This document shows, one piece after another, positions 43,851 through 54,285 of a stretch of DNA of 64,000 nucleotides (positions within the stretch are counted from its first letter, which is position 1; each line of letters starts with the position of its first letter). This DNA comes from Chamaecyparis obtusa (taxonomy: Eukaryota > Streptophyta > Pinopsida > Cupressales > Cupressaceae): the NCBI GenBank assembly GCA_027943335.1, contig BSBK01008420.1:124001-188000 (forward strand), in the 5' to 3' direction. The notes under the pieces were generated by a model. That model did no database searches, was not told the DNA's origin, and worked only from the letters and a program-made list of their open reading frames with translations. A program made the position numbers and the translations under genes.

Positions 43851-44904
43851 CTATGGGGGACAGAAAGTTAGGGTGTAATTAGTGCTAGGAAAGCACCAGA
43901 CTTGCTCTTGGAAAGGAAAAACATTTGGGCAAGTTTTCTTGAAAGCGGATTCGAACGCGGGCGGACTACAAGTCCGCATATATGCATTGCACTCGCCTTT
44001 ACACCCGATCACCTCATTTTTCCACATCATCTGCAAATTTTTGGGACAAATGGAACCAACAAATGCACCACATGTCTGCGACCCACAGCTATTTAGAACT
44101 GGACTAACTGAGATCGGAAGGTTATATCCCGACTGCAAATCAACAGAGGAAGAGCCGTTCATAAACACGGCCTGGGTAATTGGCGTTGAAATCTTTTGCT
44201 GGGCCGACGCTTTCTCACACCGGAGATTTCCTCCGCAGTCGCCTGACCGGCAAAAGCCCAGCTCAGATCGATTGAAAGAACATCCATACCTTCCCCAAAT
44301 GCCTCCCTGCCATGACATTGGAAAAACGATGGAATATGACTCGCCGGGTTTTAGCAGCGGCCGGAATCCGGTAGGAATGTCGTATTCATGTGTGTTCCAT
44401 GAAGATATCCCTGGCCACACGGGGAATGAGCAGTTGTTCTTCAGCTTCATGGTCTTGTGGGATAAATCTTTTCCATTCACACCACACAACAAACAAAAAA
44501 CAATAGATTAGAGAAACTCTCATAGATTAAGTTTATCAGTTTTATGTAATCTATAATAGTTTGTGATATTGCTTTGCATTCTATTGTGTATTTTTATCAA
44601 CATATAGGATCCCACTCGCTTATTCATCGGCACTTTCTAATCCTGAATTCTCTTAGATTCTCATGATAGATTACAAATCCTAATAAAAGATCTCATAATG
44701 TAAGGTAGAACTTGATTTGGAAAACAGAAAATTAAATGGGGAAATAACAAGAAGAAGTCGCATAGAAATAAACCAAAATTATACCATAAACAAAAAAAAC
44801 CCTAGTTCGTATTGTTTGATTGCTTTTGATTTACCTGAAGCGCAGAGAGATGCCATGGTTAGAGAGATGCAGAGAAAGAGAGACGATTTCAATTGGCTCT
44901 CCAT
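43851..44904 (-). CDS. Thaumatin-like protein (PR-5 family), two exons
   Basis: Exon 1 is 44835-44904 and exon 2 is 43851-44467. The intron (44468-44834, 367 bases) is GT-AG with a T-rich end, and the phases fit (one base plus two bases of an Asp codon), giving 228 aa. Residues 1-23 form a secretion signal (MESQLKSSLFLCISLTMASL then CAS). The thaumatin domain starts at about residue 31 (KLKNNCSFPVWPG). WGRYGCSF (81-88) and GFCRSGDCGG (94-103) match the family signature. The mature part has 14 Cys (36, 86, 96, 101, 107, 151, 156, 164, 179, 183, 190, 203, 215, 226) against the usual 16. The pattern fits seven of the eight standard disulfides, the short C-C...C loop of domain II being gone. Of the five acidic-cleft residues, Arg83 and Asp100 are present and three seem replaced. 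Role by family: secreted defence or stress protein, possibly glucan-binding. The exact substrate is unknown. Confidence 0.9.
44468..44834 (-). other. Intron of the thaumatin-like gene
   Basis: Donor TTCAG|GTAAAT at 44834, acceptor GGAAAAG|AT at 44468, with TCTAATC and a T/G-rich stretch upstream of the acceptor as branch site and pyrimidine tract. The interior contains no gene. Confidence 0.8.
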
Positions 44905-44972
44905 TTTCTTCAAGCTTTTCAATCCAAGCAAATGATTTTCAAACTACAATGTAGAGAAATGATGTTCCTGTG

Positions 44973-44983
44973 GGAATATATAG
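44973..44983 (-). promoter_or_regulatory. TATA box of the thaumatin-like gene
   Basis: CTATATATTCC on the - strand, about 75 bases before the start codon, so transcription should begin about 40 bases upstream of ATG. Confidence 0.6.
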
Positions 44984-44998
44984 GTGTTCTACGCGAGC

Positions 44999-45008
44999 GT
45001 GACGTGAA
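44999..45008 (-). promoter_or_regulatory. ACGT-core / TGACG element upstream of the thaumatin-like gene
   Basis: GTGACGTGAA on the + strand (TTCACGTCAC on the - strand) lies just upstream of the TATA box. ACGT and TGACG elements bind bZIP factors (TGA class) and are common in pathogenesis-related promoters, so stress or salicylate control is plausible. This is inference from the motif alone. Confidence 0.4.
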
Positions 45009-45009
45009 C

Positions 45010-46080
45010 GGAAGGGAGAGCAGTACGAGCCATTAACCCTGTTCTACAGCCGTGAAATATGTGCCGTGGTCCCTGACTTTCCAAAATTTTGAGGAAATTG
45101 ACAAACCCTAATCTGACTTTTGACAAATATGAGACTTAGTGTTTATAATATTTAGTGCGAGTTAGGCGCCGATGAGAACGATTTTAGAACCAGTTTTTCG
45201 TTGAAAGGTGCTTTGAATTCTGGCTCAACTGCCGCGAAATGAAATCGCACTAATCATCATTGGGGTTTGGGGTTTAGGGTCTGTTCTAAGATGCTTTGAA
45301 TAATCGTTGAGTGGAGATGAAATCGTATTAACCATCATTGGGGTGTGCCAAATTCCTAGAATTTCGTTCCATTCCATGTCGGTTCTCCACCATTAATAGT
45401 TGTGAAATCTATTTTATAATGTTTGAAAGCTTTTTAAACATTATCAGCGTTTTAAACATTATCTCCTACTTATCAGCTTTTTTAACATGAATCTATTTAA
45501 AACCTTTTTAAACATGGATAAACTGTTGGAAGATTTGTTTAATACTGTGATAGGGATATGGTGTAAATGCTTAATGGAGTCTTTGTACATGTGCGAATTA
45601 CTCGCCCCGTCCATCTTATCTCGTCAAGGGAGGAAGTGGTTGATGATAAAGGCATGATGGTTTTACGACATCAGCACAAGCCGACTAGTTTCTTAATTGC
45701 CTAACAAGTGTGCACACGAGCCGCCTCAAAAATGAACGTTACATCTGTGACACCCTTCACCTAACTATATTGGCAGCCGACCTTGTCACATGGTTCACAT
45801 TTATGTCACACTAGAAGCTGCTGTTGTGAAATAAAAGTTTATTTATTTATTTGGGAATTAGTATTTAATCCTTGCGAATGATCCTCCTTATTCGCACCTC
45901 CTCTAACAAAGCATGTTAGAGCCTTATATCTTGATTTTTTCTCTTTAAACATTACGAGTACACAAGCATTCATTTTAAATGTGGATGTGTTGAAATTAAA
46001 ATAAATATTTTTTTCTATTTGGAAAATATTTATGGTGTGAGAAAAAGCGAGACTTTTGTAGTTAGTTTGCATTAATTATT
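45010..46080. other. Upstream intergenic region of the thaumatin-like gene
   Basis: No gene seen. An internal repeat is visible: GAAATCGCACTAATCATCAT (45241) and GAAATCGTATTAACCATCAT (45325), each followed by TGGGGT. Confidence 0.4.
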
Positions 46081-46089
46081 CTTTGTTCA

Positions 46090-46400
46090 TTTTATGGGCG
46101 GTTCTTCACTCGAAAATGGTATTCATCCTAGCTTGAAGGAAGTCCTAGTAGCGAATTCTCTGGTTAAATCGTTTAAACAAGTACTGCAAAATGTGCTTCC
46201 ACTGCCTAAAGGAGTGAACTTCATGATTTAGGAGGAGGTTTTGCCTACTGCCAATACTAGAAATGGAAAACCACGGGGTAAGATCCACTCTGCTATGTCT
46301 ACTATTGTTAAGCCAAATCCACATATGGCCATGGCTATTAATGAAGAAAAATGTAGACTTAGAAATGTGGCAATATTTCTTGTAGTTCAAGATGTGTCTA
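46090..46400 (+). pseudogene. Unrecognised coding-like fragment
   Basis: The + strand reads ENGIHPSLKEVLVANSLVKS, FKQVLQNVLPLPKGVNFMI, a stop, EEVLPTANTRNGKPRGKIHS and NPHMAMAINEEKCRLRNVAI. It looks like protein but I know no matching family. It may belong to the LINE-like relic further right. Confidence 0.3.
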
Positions 46401-47529
46401 AGTTGTTGTTCTATAGCTATAATAAATACAAACCAGTGTCACACTTTTATAAAGGAAATGGTCAACAATGTGCAAACTGTTCAACTTTAACAATATAAAA
46501 GTAGTATTTATATTTAGAACTTGATGATGATAAACACTGATGAAATGTGTAAAAGTGGATGAAGTTTATGCTTATAATTTTTCATTTTTTAAAAAATTGA
46601 ACAAGAATTGACATAGTTTTTTAGTTTTTGAAGTCCATTATTTAATTGCTGAAAATATTGGAAAACAGGGGTCTAGTTCCCACCAAAAATGTATATGCAA
46701 ATAATCTTTTTTTTTCTTATTTTAAAATATGTTATAGATGACATGTACAACTAATGCAAAAAAAAAGAAATATTGGTTTCTTAAATATATTTTCTCTAAA
46801 TTATAACTACTCAAAGTTGAACTTATCCAAAATTGATAGTTTTCATCTCTCGCCAAATTTCCCCTATCAAACCTACACCATTTAGAAAAAAAATACACAT
46901 TCTTGAAAATGACTCTCTTCTCTAGTGTTAAATATAAATTTTAAATTTTTCTAATATATTTTACTATTTTGTTTCTTTTTTTGAAGCAACGTCTTCTTGA
47001 ATGTTAAAATACCTACTTGTAGTACTTTAAAATTATAATATATTATATCTAATCAAAATATTATAAAAATTATATGATGATAATCTTGACTCCGATCTCT
47101 ACAAAATGGTATTTTTATATATTTTTAAAAATATTAAAAAGAGTAGTAGAATTGGAAATGTCAATTTTTTAAAATAATTTTATTCATTTGGTAATTAGAC
47201 CCAAATTGGTATCAAACATGCATTTAATAGACATTTACAATTGGAAAAGTTCAAGCACTTATCTAACTTAGGTAATATAAATTTAGCTAGACCATATGTT
47301 TGTCAAAAGTTAATTTTTAGGTAGAAATACTCAAATTCAACTGTGCTGATAAGGTAGCCTTAAACCGGACACATGTTTGTGCTTTCACCAGCTTCATAAC
47401 ATTTGGGGTGAAAAAATAGGGTTTCATTTTTCATACTACAAAATGATTCAGAAATGATTTTTCTTAATCTTTATCAATAACCCTAATAGTAAAAAAGAGG
47501 TCATTAATAAGTAGTTTTAGAATATTAGA

Positions 47530-48663
47530 GTCTTTTATTTCAAGGTTGTGTTTTGGTCTCCCGAGGCCATTGATGATAAAATTTTGGAACTCTCGTGCCC
47601 AAGATGGCTTACTATTTGCAATGTTCCTCCCTTCCATTGGAAGCTTATACCTAAGGCACTTGAACTCCTTAGTAATGTTATTAAGATGGATGAATTTGAT
47701 ATGTTTCTCCCACACACTGATGCTAGGGTTTTGATTTCTCTTAGCTCCAAGTTAGATATTCGAGTAATAAAATTAAACTTGACCTAGATGATGGTCTTGT
47801 TCTCTATCTAAATTTTTTTTTTTACAGGTATTAATGCTTTCTTTTTGTGTAGAAAGGAGGGCTAAAGGAGGCGTGATTATCCACTCCTAAAAAATAAATA
47901 TAAGAAGTTGATTTCTAAACCCCTGAATAAACCCTTGGCTCCCTAGGAGTAGTACCAATGTAAAGCTGTAACTGATTTAGTCAGGCCCTACAGAAGTCAC
48001 CTTCCTAGGCCACTAATTCTAATACCACTTCAAAGAATACATGTATTCAACAGATGCCTAATATTGATGTCTTGTTTTCCATCAATATGGCCCAACAACT
48101 AAAGGAGGGGACTTCAAATCTCCTTGAGTTTGAAAAGGGTGTCTCTCTCCCAAATCTTAGAGAGTTACATGATATTGGCACCATCAACTTGGGCTTTATT
48201 TACAATCCACTCGCCCAAAACATAGAAGGCTTAATTTGTAACAACTTGTCTTGCAAATGCTTATAAAAGCCTTGGCCAATAGACAAAGGAGTAAAAATGT
48301 TATCAAATATTAAGATAAATTTTATTCATTAGAAGAAAGTGGTCTATTCCCCCTATAAACCTTGATCCCATCTCCTCCATCCTAAAGGATAGTAATGAGG
48401 CCCCTGCTACTCACAATAACTTGAAGGTGTCTGAGAGAAGGATTGGTAGTAGCAACCTTGTTGGAGATATGCCACAAGAATTTAATATTGATGATGATGT
48501 TCTTGGTGCCCTAAAAATAGCCTATGACTCAGAGGAGTGCATCTCCAATTACTCTTTGATTATGATTCCTACTTCCCCCCTCTTTCCATTCCTAACTAAG
48601 GTCTTGGGAAGTAGTGCAATCATTGATAGAGAAACCTCAAAGAGATTTGTACAATCCATGTAG
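47530..48663 (+). pseudogene. LINE ORF1-like relic (DUF4283-type domain and zinc knuckle)
   Basis: The + strand gives CPRWLTICNVPPFHWKLIPK, ALELLSNVIKMDEFDMFLPH and TDARVLISLSSKLDI, which resemble the domain found in plant LINE ORF1 (W-x-x-x-x-x-x-P-x-x-x-W then D-x-x-T...ARV). Then FLCRKEG, a stop in place of the expected His, and RRRDYPLL follow, a decayed CCHC knuckle. The last piece (48421-48663, GALKIAYDSEECISNYSLIM) continues as unrecognised coding-like sequence. No RT follows. Confidence 0.45.
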
Positions 48664-49386
48664 CAAGAGTCACAAATAAAAAACAACAAGTAACAATTGA
48701 GAGATTAGAAAGATCAACCTTCACATCATTAGGAAATCATTTACAATGGATCTCTGAAACACATGGTCTTACATTCTAGACATGCATGATTGATTACAGA
48801 TAGAAATACTTACAAGTTATTTAGCTTCCAACTTCTAGAAACTAATCTACTCAGAGCTACATTAACTAGGAATAATTATCTTTATTTATACAACTTTGCA
48901 ATCATCAAGTAAACCAAGAAAAATTACATTTCCCAATGAGCAAAAAAACATATTACAAAATATAGGTCATGACCCAAATCATAAGGATCAAACTCTAAAA
49001 GATAAAACATGAATTGTGTCCCTTAAGAAGGTCGGCGACAAGTGTAACAACATTGATAAATGAGCCACAAAGTTCCACCAATTGGGAAATTCCTTCACAA
49101 TATCACAAAATACAATTTGGTCATGAAACATAAACAAGTATGTGCATAATCATGGTATGACAAACTAGACACTTAAGTGGCAATGAAAATTCAAAAAATC
49201 AGGTTTAGGCAAGTTGACATAAAAATTTGAATAAGTTATATATATTATTTCAAAAATATGTAAGAAGAGAATCTGTAGAAAATTGAATTTAGTTTCTAAG
49301 ATACTAGGCATTTTTTGAAAAATAATTATTCTATATGTTGAAAATTTCAAATTTCAATGTAGTAGTACAAAACTTTCAGGAAAAAA
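48664..49386. other. Unassigned AT-rich sequence
   Basis: No frame or element border recognised between the LINE-like relic and the 350-base tandem repeat. Confidence 0.3.
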
Positions 49387-50078
49387 AAAGTAGGTGTATG
49401 TCTGACCATCTTAAACACAATCAAATGATTATTTTTTTTACAATATTTTAGATATAAGTAGTAGACTCATGTCCAAATGTGACATATTTTTTTTGTAATT
49501 TTTTTCCAAGTAAATAATTAATTATGATTTTTCTTCTACAACTTTTACAGAATACAAAAACTTTCATGTCTAACCACATTAACTTAGTCTAAACTTTATC
49601 AAATTGAAAACTTTTTTAATTTTTCTTGTAGTAGAAAAAGCATAGAATGTGACACATGTTTTGGATTTCAAAAATTTTATACAGTTTCAAAGTTATAGCT
49701 ATTTTTCAATAAGTTTATCAATTAGGACTAGAAAGATAACAAGTAGGTGTATGTCTGACCGCATTAAACAAAATCAAATGATAATATTTTTTTATAAGAT
49801 TCTAGATAAATGTAGTAGACTCATGTCCGGATGTGATGTATATTTTTTTGTATTTTTTTTCCAAATAAATAATTAATTATGATTTTTCTTCTACAAATTT
49901 TCTTGAATATAAAACTCTGATGTCTGACCACCTTAACTTAGTCTAAACTTCATCAAATTGAAAGAACTGTTTGTTATTATTGTATTAGGTGAAGCATAGA
50001 ATGTTATGTATATTTCAGATTTCAAAAATGTTATATTGTTTAAAATTTGTAGTTATTTTTTAAAGAGTCTATCAATCA
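49387..50078. repeat. Two-copy tandem repeat of about 350 bases
   Basis: AAGTAGGTGTATGTCTGACC occurs at about 49389 and 49741. Both are followed by the same order of phrases: AATCAAATGAT, GTAGTAGACTCATGTCC, AAATAATTAATTATGATTTT, TTAACTTAGTCTAAACTT, AGCATAGAATGT, TATCAAT(T/C)AGGACT. Copies run 49387-49738 and 49739-50078. Confidence 0.8.
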
Positions 50079-50587
50079 GGACTTCTTTTTCACATAGCCA
50101 CTTTTTGGCATACCATGATCCTACACATACCCAAACAATAGTTAAGTTTTACCAAGAATCTATAAGATCTCAATTGTGAAGTAACCAATCGAGGTGCAAA
50201 CCTAGGTGAAGGTTCAACATGATGCTAGAAACTGACCATGAGGTTTACAATAACCAATGACCCAAACTAAAGGTACACTAAAAGAAACTCAGATTCTATA
50301 AAAACATGAGAGAAGGAAAATCAAATTTTTGGTCGATGTGAGATTGCCAAGAAACCCAAGATTCTCCTACATAAGACACCTAGGGTTATTGCAAAGTGAG
50401 CCTCTCACTTTACTGAGACTAAAGGAAAACCAAGATGATTAACCTCAAGTTGATAAATTGATGAATAATATTCCATTAGTTTGTCCTTCCACTTGACAAG
50501 GTATTATTTATACTTCTTACCTCTAGTGCTTCTACCAATTTTGCTATCCAAGATTTATTCCATCTCATCTAATTTCTTCTTAGGATA

Positions 50588-51720
50588 CTACTGCCCCATA
50601 TCTGATCCAATATTCTTGCTGAAATATACCTCATGATACTCGTACAAATCTACAATATTAAATATATATAATATGTCCATGTCATCCGATAACTCAAGTT
50701 CAAATGCATTCCTTGAATAAAATCTCCTTAAGATCTTACACAGTCTAAAATTTCTCACCTTTAGTCTATTGTATGTTCCGATAGGAAATCTAACCTTTTT
50801 CAAATATATCATCACTTCATCTCCCACTTGAAATTCCTTATTTCTCCTCTTTTAATCTACTCTTTCCTTGTAATTCTAATTCATTTTCTCTAAATATTCA
50901 TTTACCTAATCCTACAATAATTTCATATGTTCTACAAATTATTCTCCTTATGTGCTCCTCTTAACCTCATGAATGATATCCCTCAATTATGTCTCTCCCT
51001 TATGATTCATTCCTATCAAAATCTCAAATGGTGTCTTCTTTATACTCCTATTTACTAAATTTTTATATGTCAACTCTACTTCATCTATGACTAGATACCA
51101 ATTTCTATGTTTTCTCCAACCAAACACCTCCACAAGTTTCCCAAGATTCTATTTACTATCTTTATTTATCTATGTGTGGGTGAAATATATCTAACTAAAC
51201 TTTAAATCGATCTTCATCTTCTTCCAAAGTGTCCTCCAAAAATAATTAGCAAACTTAGTATCATTGTCTAAAACTATACTCTTAGGCAACCCATACAATC
51301 TCACAAACTCTCAGAAAAATAAGGCAACTACATGTAATGCATCTGTAGTCTTCTTACATGGTATGAAATGTGACATATTAGAAACTCTATCCACTACCAC
51401 AAATATATAATCATTACCTCTATGTGTTTAAGGCAATCCAAGTATGAAATCCATGCTAATATCTTCCCAAGGTCCACTTCATAGTGTCAAAGGTGTATAC
51501 AATCCCACATTCTGACTACTTCCCTTGGAAACTTGACAAACTCTACAACTCTAAACAAATTTTCTTACATCCTTATGAATTTGATGCCAAAATTAATTAT
51601 CACTTACCAAAGCTACTATCTTGTCAATTCCAAAGTCTACAACTAATCATCCATAATGATTTTCCTTAACCATATTATCCCTCATTGAACTCCTAGGTAT
51701 ACACAACTAAATTCCTTTGA
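50588..51720 (-). pseudogene. gypsy integrase (broken)
   Basis: WEDISMDFILGLP holds the first catalytic Asp, and [20 protein letters not shown] and IVLDNDTKFANYFWRTL the second. Where DGQTEVVNR should supply the Glu the copy reads INKDSK-stop-NLGKLVEVF, so the Glu is lost. The C-terminal part (50588-50827) is intact as a frame: GDEVMIYLKKVRFPIGTYNR, FELELSDDMDILYIFNIVDL, YEYHE. Stops are numerous in the core. Confidence 0.85.
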
Positions 51721-51894
51721 ATAAAATCCCTTATTGAATGAAATAGTCTAGTCATTTGCTTTGGTTTGTTCCAACATGTTCTCTACAATATTTTCAAGGT
51801 TTGACAAAATCAAGGGCTCCCTCATACAAGTCCTTCAACTCATCAAATCCCAATACCTCAACTATCATCTCTGTCAAAAAATTAGTTCTTCTAT

Positions 51895-52971
51895 CTAAAT
51901 CATATGCAACTCTATTGATTTTCCACTCCTATGCTTCAACACAAAACTATAATTATGCATCAACTCAACCCACTTCATGTCCCTCTGATTTAACTTACCT
52001 TGATTGTTCAAATACTGTAATGATTGATGATTTATATAAAAAAACAAACTCCTTAGGAAACAAATAATGTACATCCACTTATTTAAGGCTTGAACTATGG
52101 CACATAATTTTTTATCATAAACTAAAAACCTTCTATTAGAATCATTCAAATTCTTAGTGAAATAAGAAATTGATCTATCTTCTTGATTTAATACTTCTCT
52201 AATTGCATTTCCGCTTGCATCATAGTCCACTTGAAATACCTTACTAAAATTAGGTAAAGCTAACATAGGATCTCCAGTTACCTTTTTCTTCAACAATTAA
52301 AAACTCTTCCTTACTCCATATTTCCACTTGAAATCCTTCCTATCCCCTCTCATTATCTTGGTCATAGGTCTGCAAATTGAACTAAAATTTCTAATGAACT
52401 TTCAGTAGAAACTAGCCAATCCCTGAAATGATTTTACCTCCCCAACACTTTCAGGTGTAGACCACTCAATAATTTTTTTAACCTTCTCAAAATCTATCTT
52501 CAATCCATCTATAGATATCACAAATTGCAAATATAATTTCTCCTCTTTCATGTAAGAACACTTCTTGATGTTTATCAAAAACTTCTCTTCCCTTAATCTT
52601 TGCAATAGTTATGTTAGATGCAAAAAATTATCCTCTCTTGTCTTACTAAAAATCAAAATTTCATCTAGATAAACAATAAAAAATTTACCCAATAATTTAT
52701 TCAATACCTCATTCATCAACATCATGAAAGTACTAGGTGCATTGGTCAATCCAGAAGGTATCACTAACCATTCATATAATCCTTCATTTTTCTTGAATGT
52801 TAACTTTGACATGTCACCTTCTTTGATTCTGATCTTTTGATAACCACTCTTCAAATCAATATTTGTGAAATACTTTTCTCCACTCAAACAATGCATTATA
52901 TCATCCATCCTTGGTAAAGGAAACCTATACTTCATTGTGATCCTATTTATGGCTTTTAAATTAGTACACAT
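51895..52971 (-). pseudogene. gypsy reverse transcriptase and RNase H (broken)
   Basis: RT: MCTNLKAINRITMKYRFPLP, DDIMHCLSGEKYFTNIDLKS (first Asp), GYQKIRIKEGD, PSGLTNAPSTFMMLMNEVLN and FIVYLDEILIFS, where the catalytic YLDD/YVDD box reads YLDE. After a stop (52606-52608) the thumb follows, FLINIKKCSYMKEEKLYLQF. RNase H (51895-52296): PNFSKVFQVDYDASGNAIRE (D-A-S-G), SISYFTKNLNDSNRRFLVYD, KKLCAIVQALNKWMYII. The altered RT box makes polymerase activity very unlikely. Confidence 0.9.
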
Positions 52972-52999
52972 TCTTCACTCTCTATTTTTCTTAGGTTCT

Positions 53000-53403
53000 C
53001 ATACCATAGGTACTACACAATGACTCAAACTATCTCTAATAAAACCCCTGTTTAACAATTCTTGCACTTTCCTATTACATTCTTCATTCTTTGTTAGTGT
53101 CATTTGGTGTGCTTCTTTGTTTGGAATACTAGCTCCTAGAATCAGATCCATAGAATGATTGATACTCATTATAGGTGGTGATAGATCAAGTACATTATCT
53201 AAGATTATGTCCTCATACTCTATCAGTAGCTCCTTTATCTCCTTTTTTAACCTTTCTGATCCTAAATAAGATGTCTTAGGGATTAAATCATACCATATAC
53301 TATCACTTTTCAAGCCATCCAAGAATTTAATACCTTCAAGAAAATAAACCCTAACACTAGCATAAATTTCACTCTTAGGATTCTCTACTGAAGGAAGCAA
53401 CAT
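53000..53403 (-). pseudogene. gypsy protease-RT linker and RT start
   Basis: A frame of 134 codons with PPIMSINHSMDLILGASIPN, EAHQMTLTKNEECNRKVQEL and LNRGFIRDSLSHCVVPMV, the standard entry into gypsy RT (usually LPNKAPYRMSP..E..E...QV.ELL.KG.I..SLSPCAVP-like). It ends at a stop just before CTNLKAINRI. Confidence 0.8.
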
Positions 53404-53459
53404 TTTTTTATCCCATTTACAAAGATAGTGTACCCATTCTTCCTTCCATCATGTAAAGC

Positions 53460-53760
53460 TCATCTATCATACGACCATGGTCTACCCAATAAAATATGAC
53501 ACACATCCATCAGTATAATATCACAAATAACTTCATCATGATATGATACAAATTTCAATTTCACCAAACATTGTTCACTTACTAGCACCTTATGATCATC
53601 CTCTATCCATGTGATCTGGTAGAGTTTAGGATTCGTCAACCTGTACAATGTTAACTAATCCACCAAATCCTCAGAGGCAAAGTTATTTTAACTACCACTA
53701 TAAATAATCACCTTGCAACACTTTCCTACAACTTTGCATCTTGTCTTAAACAAAGGTTTC
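53460..53760 (-). pseudogene. gypsy aspartic protease (active-site Asp lost)
   Basis: The - strand reads GKCCKVIIYSGS, a stop, NNFASEDLVD. The catalytic D-S-G reads Y-S-G, which fits a GAT to TAT change. The end of the fold is present: ECLVK-like VSEQCLVKLKFVSYHDEVIC, DIILMDVCHILLGRPWSYDR. Confidence 0.8.
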
Positions 53761-53879
53761 CTCTGCAATGGTTCTTGATCCATCTCTTCACGACATAGGG
53801 TTCTCCTTACTATTAGAGATTCTCCATCCTTGGTTGGTTCAAAGATTTAGTAAGTCCTTCCTCCATATATGAGAATCTA

Positions 53880-54285
53880 CTTGTGTTCTCAGTCCTCTTT
53901 CTTAAATTGCCTTGGATACAGAAAAAATCTTGGTGTCCACCACATTTGAAATAGGATCTTCTAAATACTCTAGGGTCATCTCTTTTACAACTACTTGATC
54001 AAGCACATATATATAATTTTTTTTCATCCCTTCGATATGAACTATCTTCCTTGAATTCTTCCTTTCTATTATTTTGATCTGCAAAAGATCTTCCACCTCC
54101 AAAGGATGTGCCTCTCAGAAATATTCCACCTCTTCCTCTTTGCCTATTATCTTTTCTCTTGTTAAAATTCTCCTTAGCCTTTAGAACATATTGATGAGCT
54201 TCATCTATAGTTTTTAATTTGATGAAATGAATCTCATATTTAATAGATGTCCTCAAACCATTACTTGATATCTTTCAAACCTAAT
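53880..54285 (-). pseudogene. gypsy Gag C-terminal part with zinc knuckle
   Basis: IKLKTIDEAHQYVLKAKENF, NKRKDNRQRGRGGIFLRGTS (basic, R/G-rich) and SYFKCGGHQDFFC, a decayed CCHC knuckle whose first Cys is Tyr. TGA at 53999-54001 interrupts. Upstream, ERYQVMV-like sequence is the last Gag residue stretch I can follow, and at about 54285 the homology ends. Confidence 0.7.

Larger units (their letters stand above)
50580..54285 (-). mobile_element. Ty3/gypsy retrotransposon polyprotein, truncated and dead
   Basis: On the - strand the order is Gag end (54.26-53.9 kb), protease (53.75-53.46), RT (53.1-52.4), RNase H (52.3-51.9), integrase (51.7-50.58), the order of Ty3/gypsy. The wording of the integrase C-terminus (GTYNRLKVRNFRLCKILRRF) and RNase H fits plant non-Tat gypsy elements. 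It is broken by many stops, and sequence upstream of 54285 no longer reads as Gag, so the 5' part is missing. I found no LTR pair. Confidence 0.88.

Noticed and set aside
43882..44511. 209-codon open frame on the + strand opposite the thaumatin-like exon
   Set aside because: It is the antisense of exon 2. The - strand frame has the family motifs, cysteines, signal peptide and splice sites, so the + frame is a shadow.
44717..44935. 72-codon + strand frame across exon 1 of the thaumatin-like gene
   Set aside because: Antisense of the intron and signal-peptide exon; no protein features of its own.
45255..45285. Telomere-like GGGGTTTGGGGTTTAGGG
   Set aside because: Only one TTTAGGG unit and no array; part of a local imperfect repeat.
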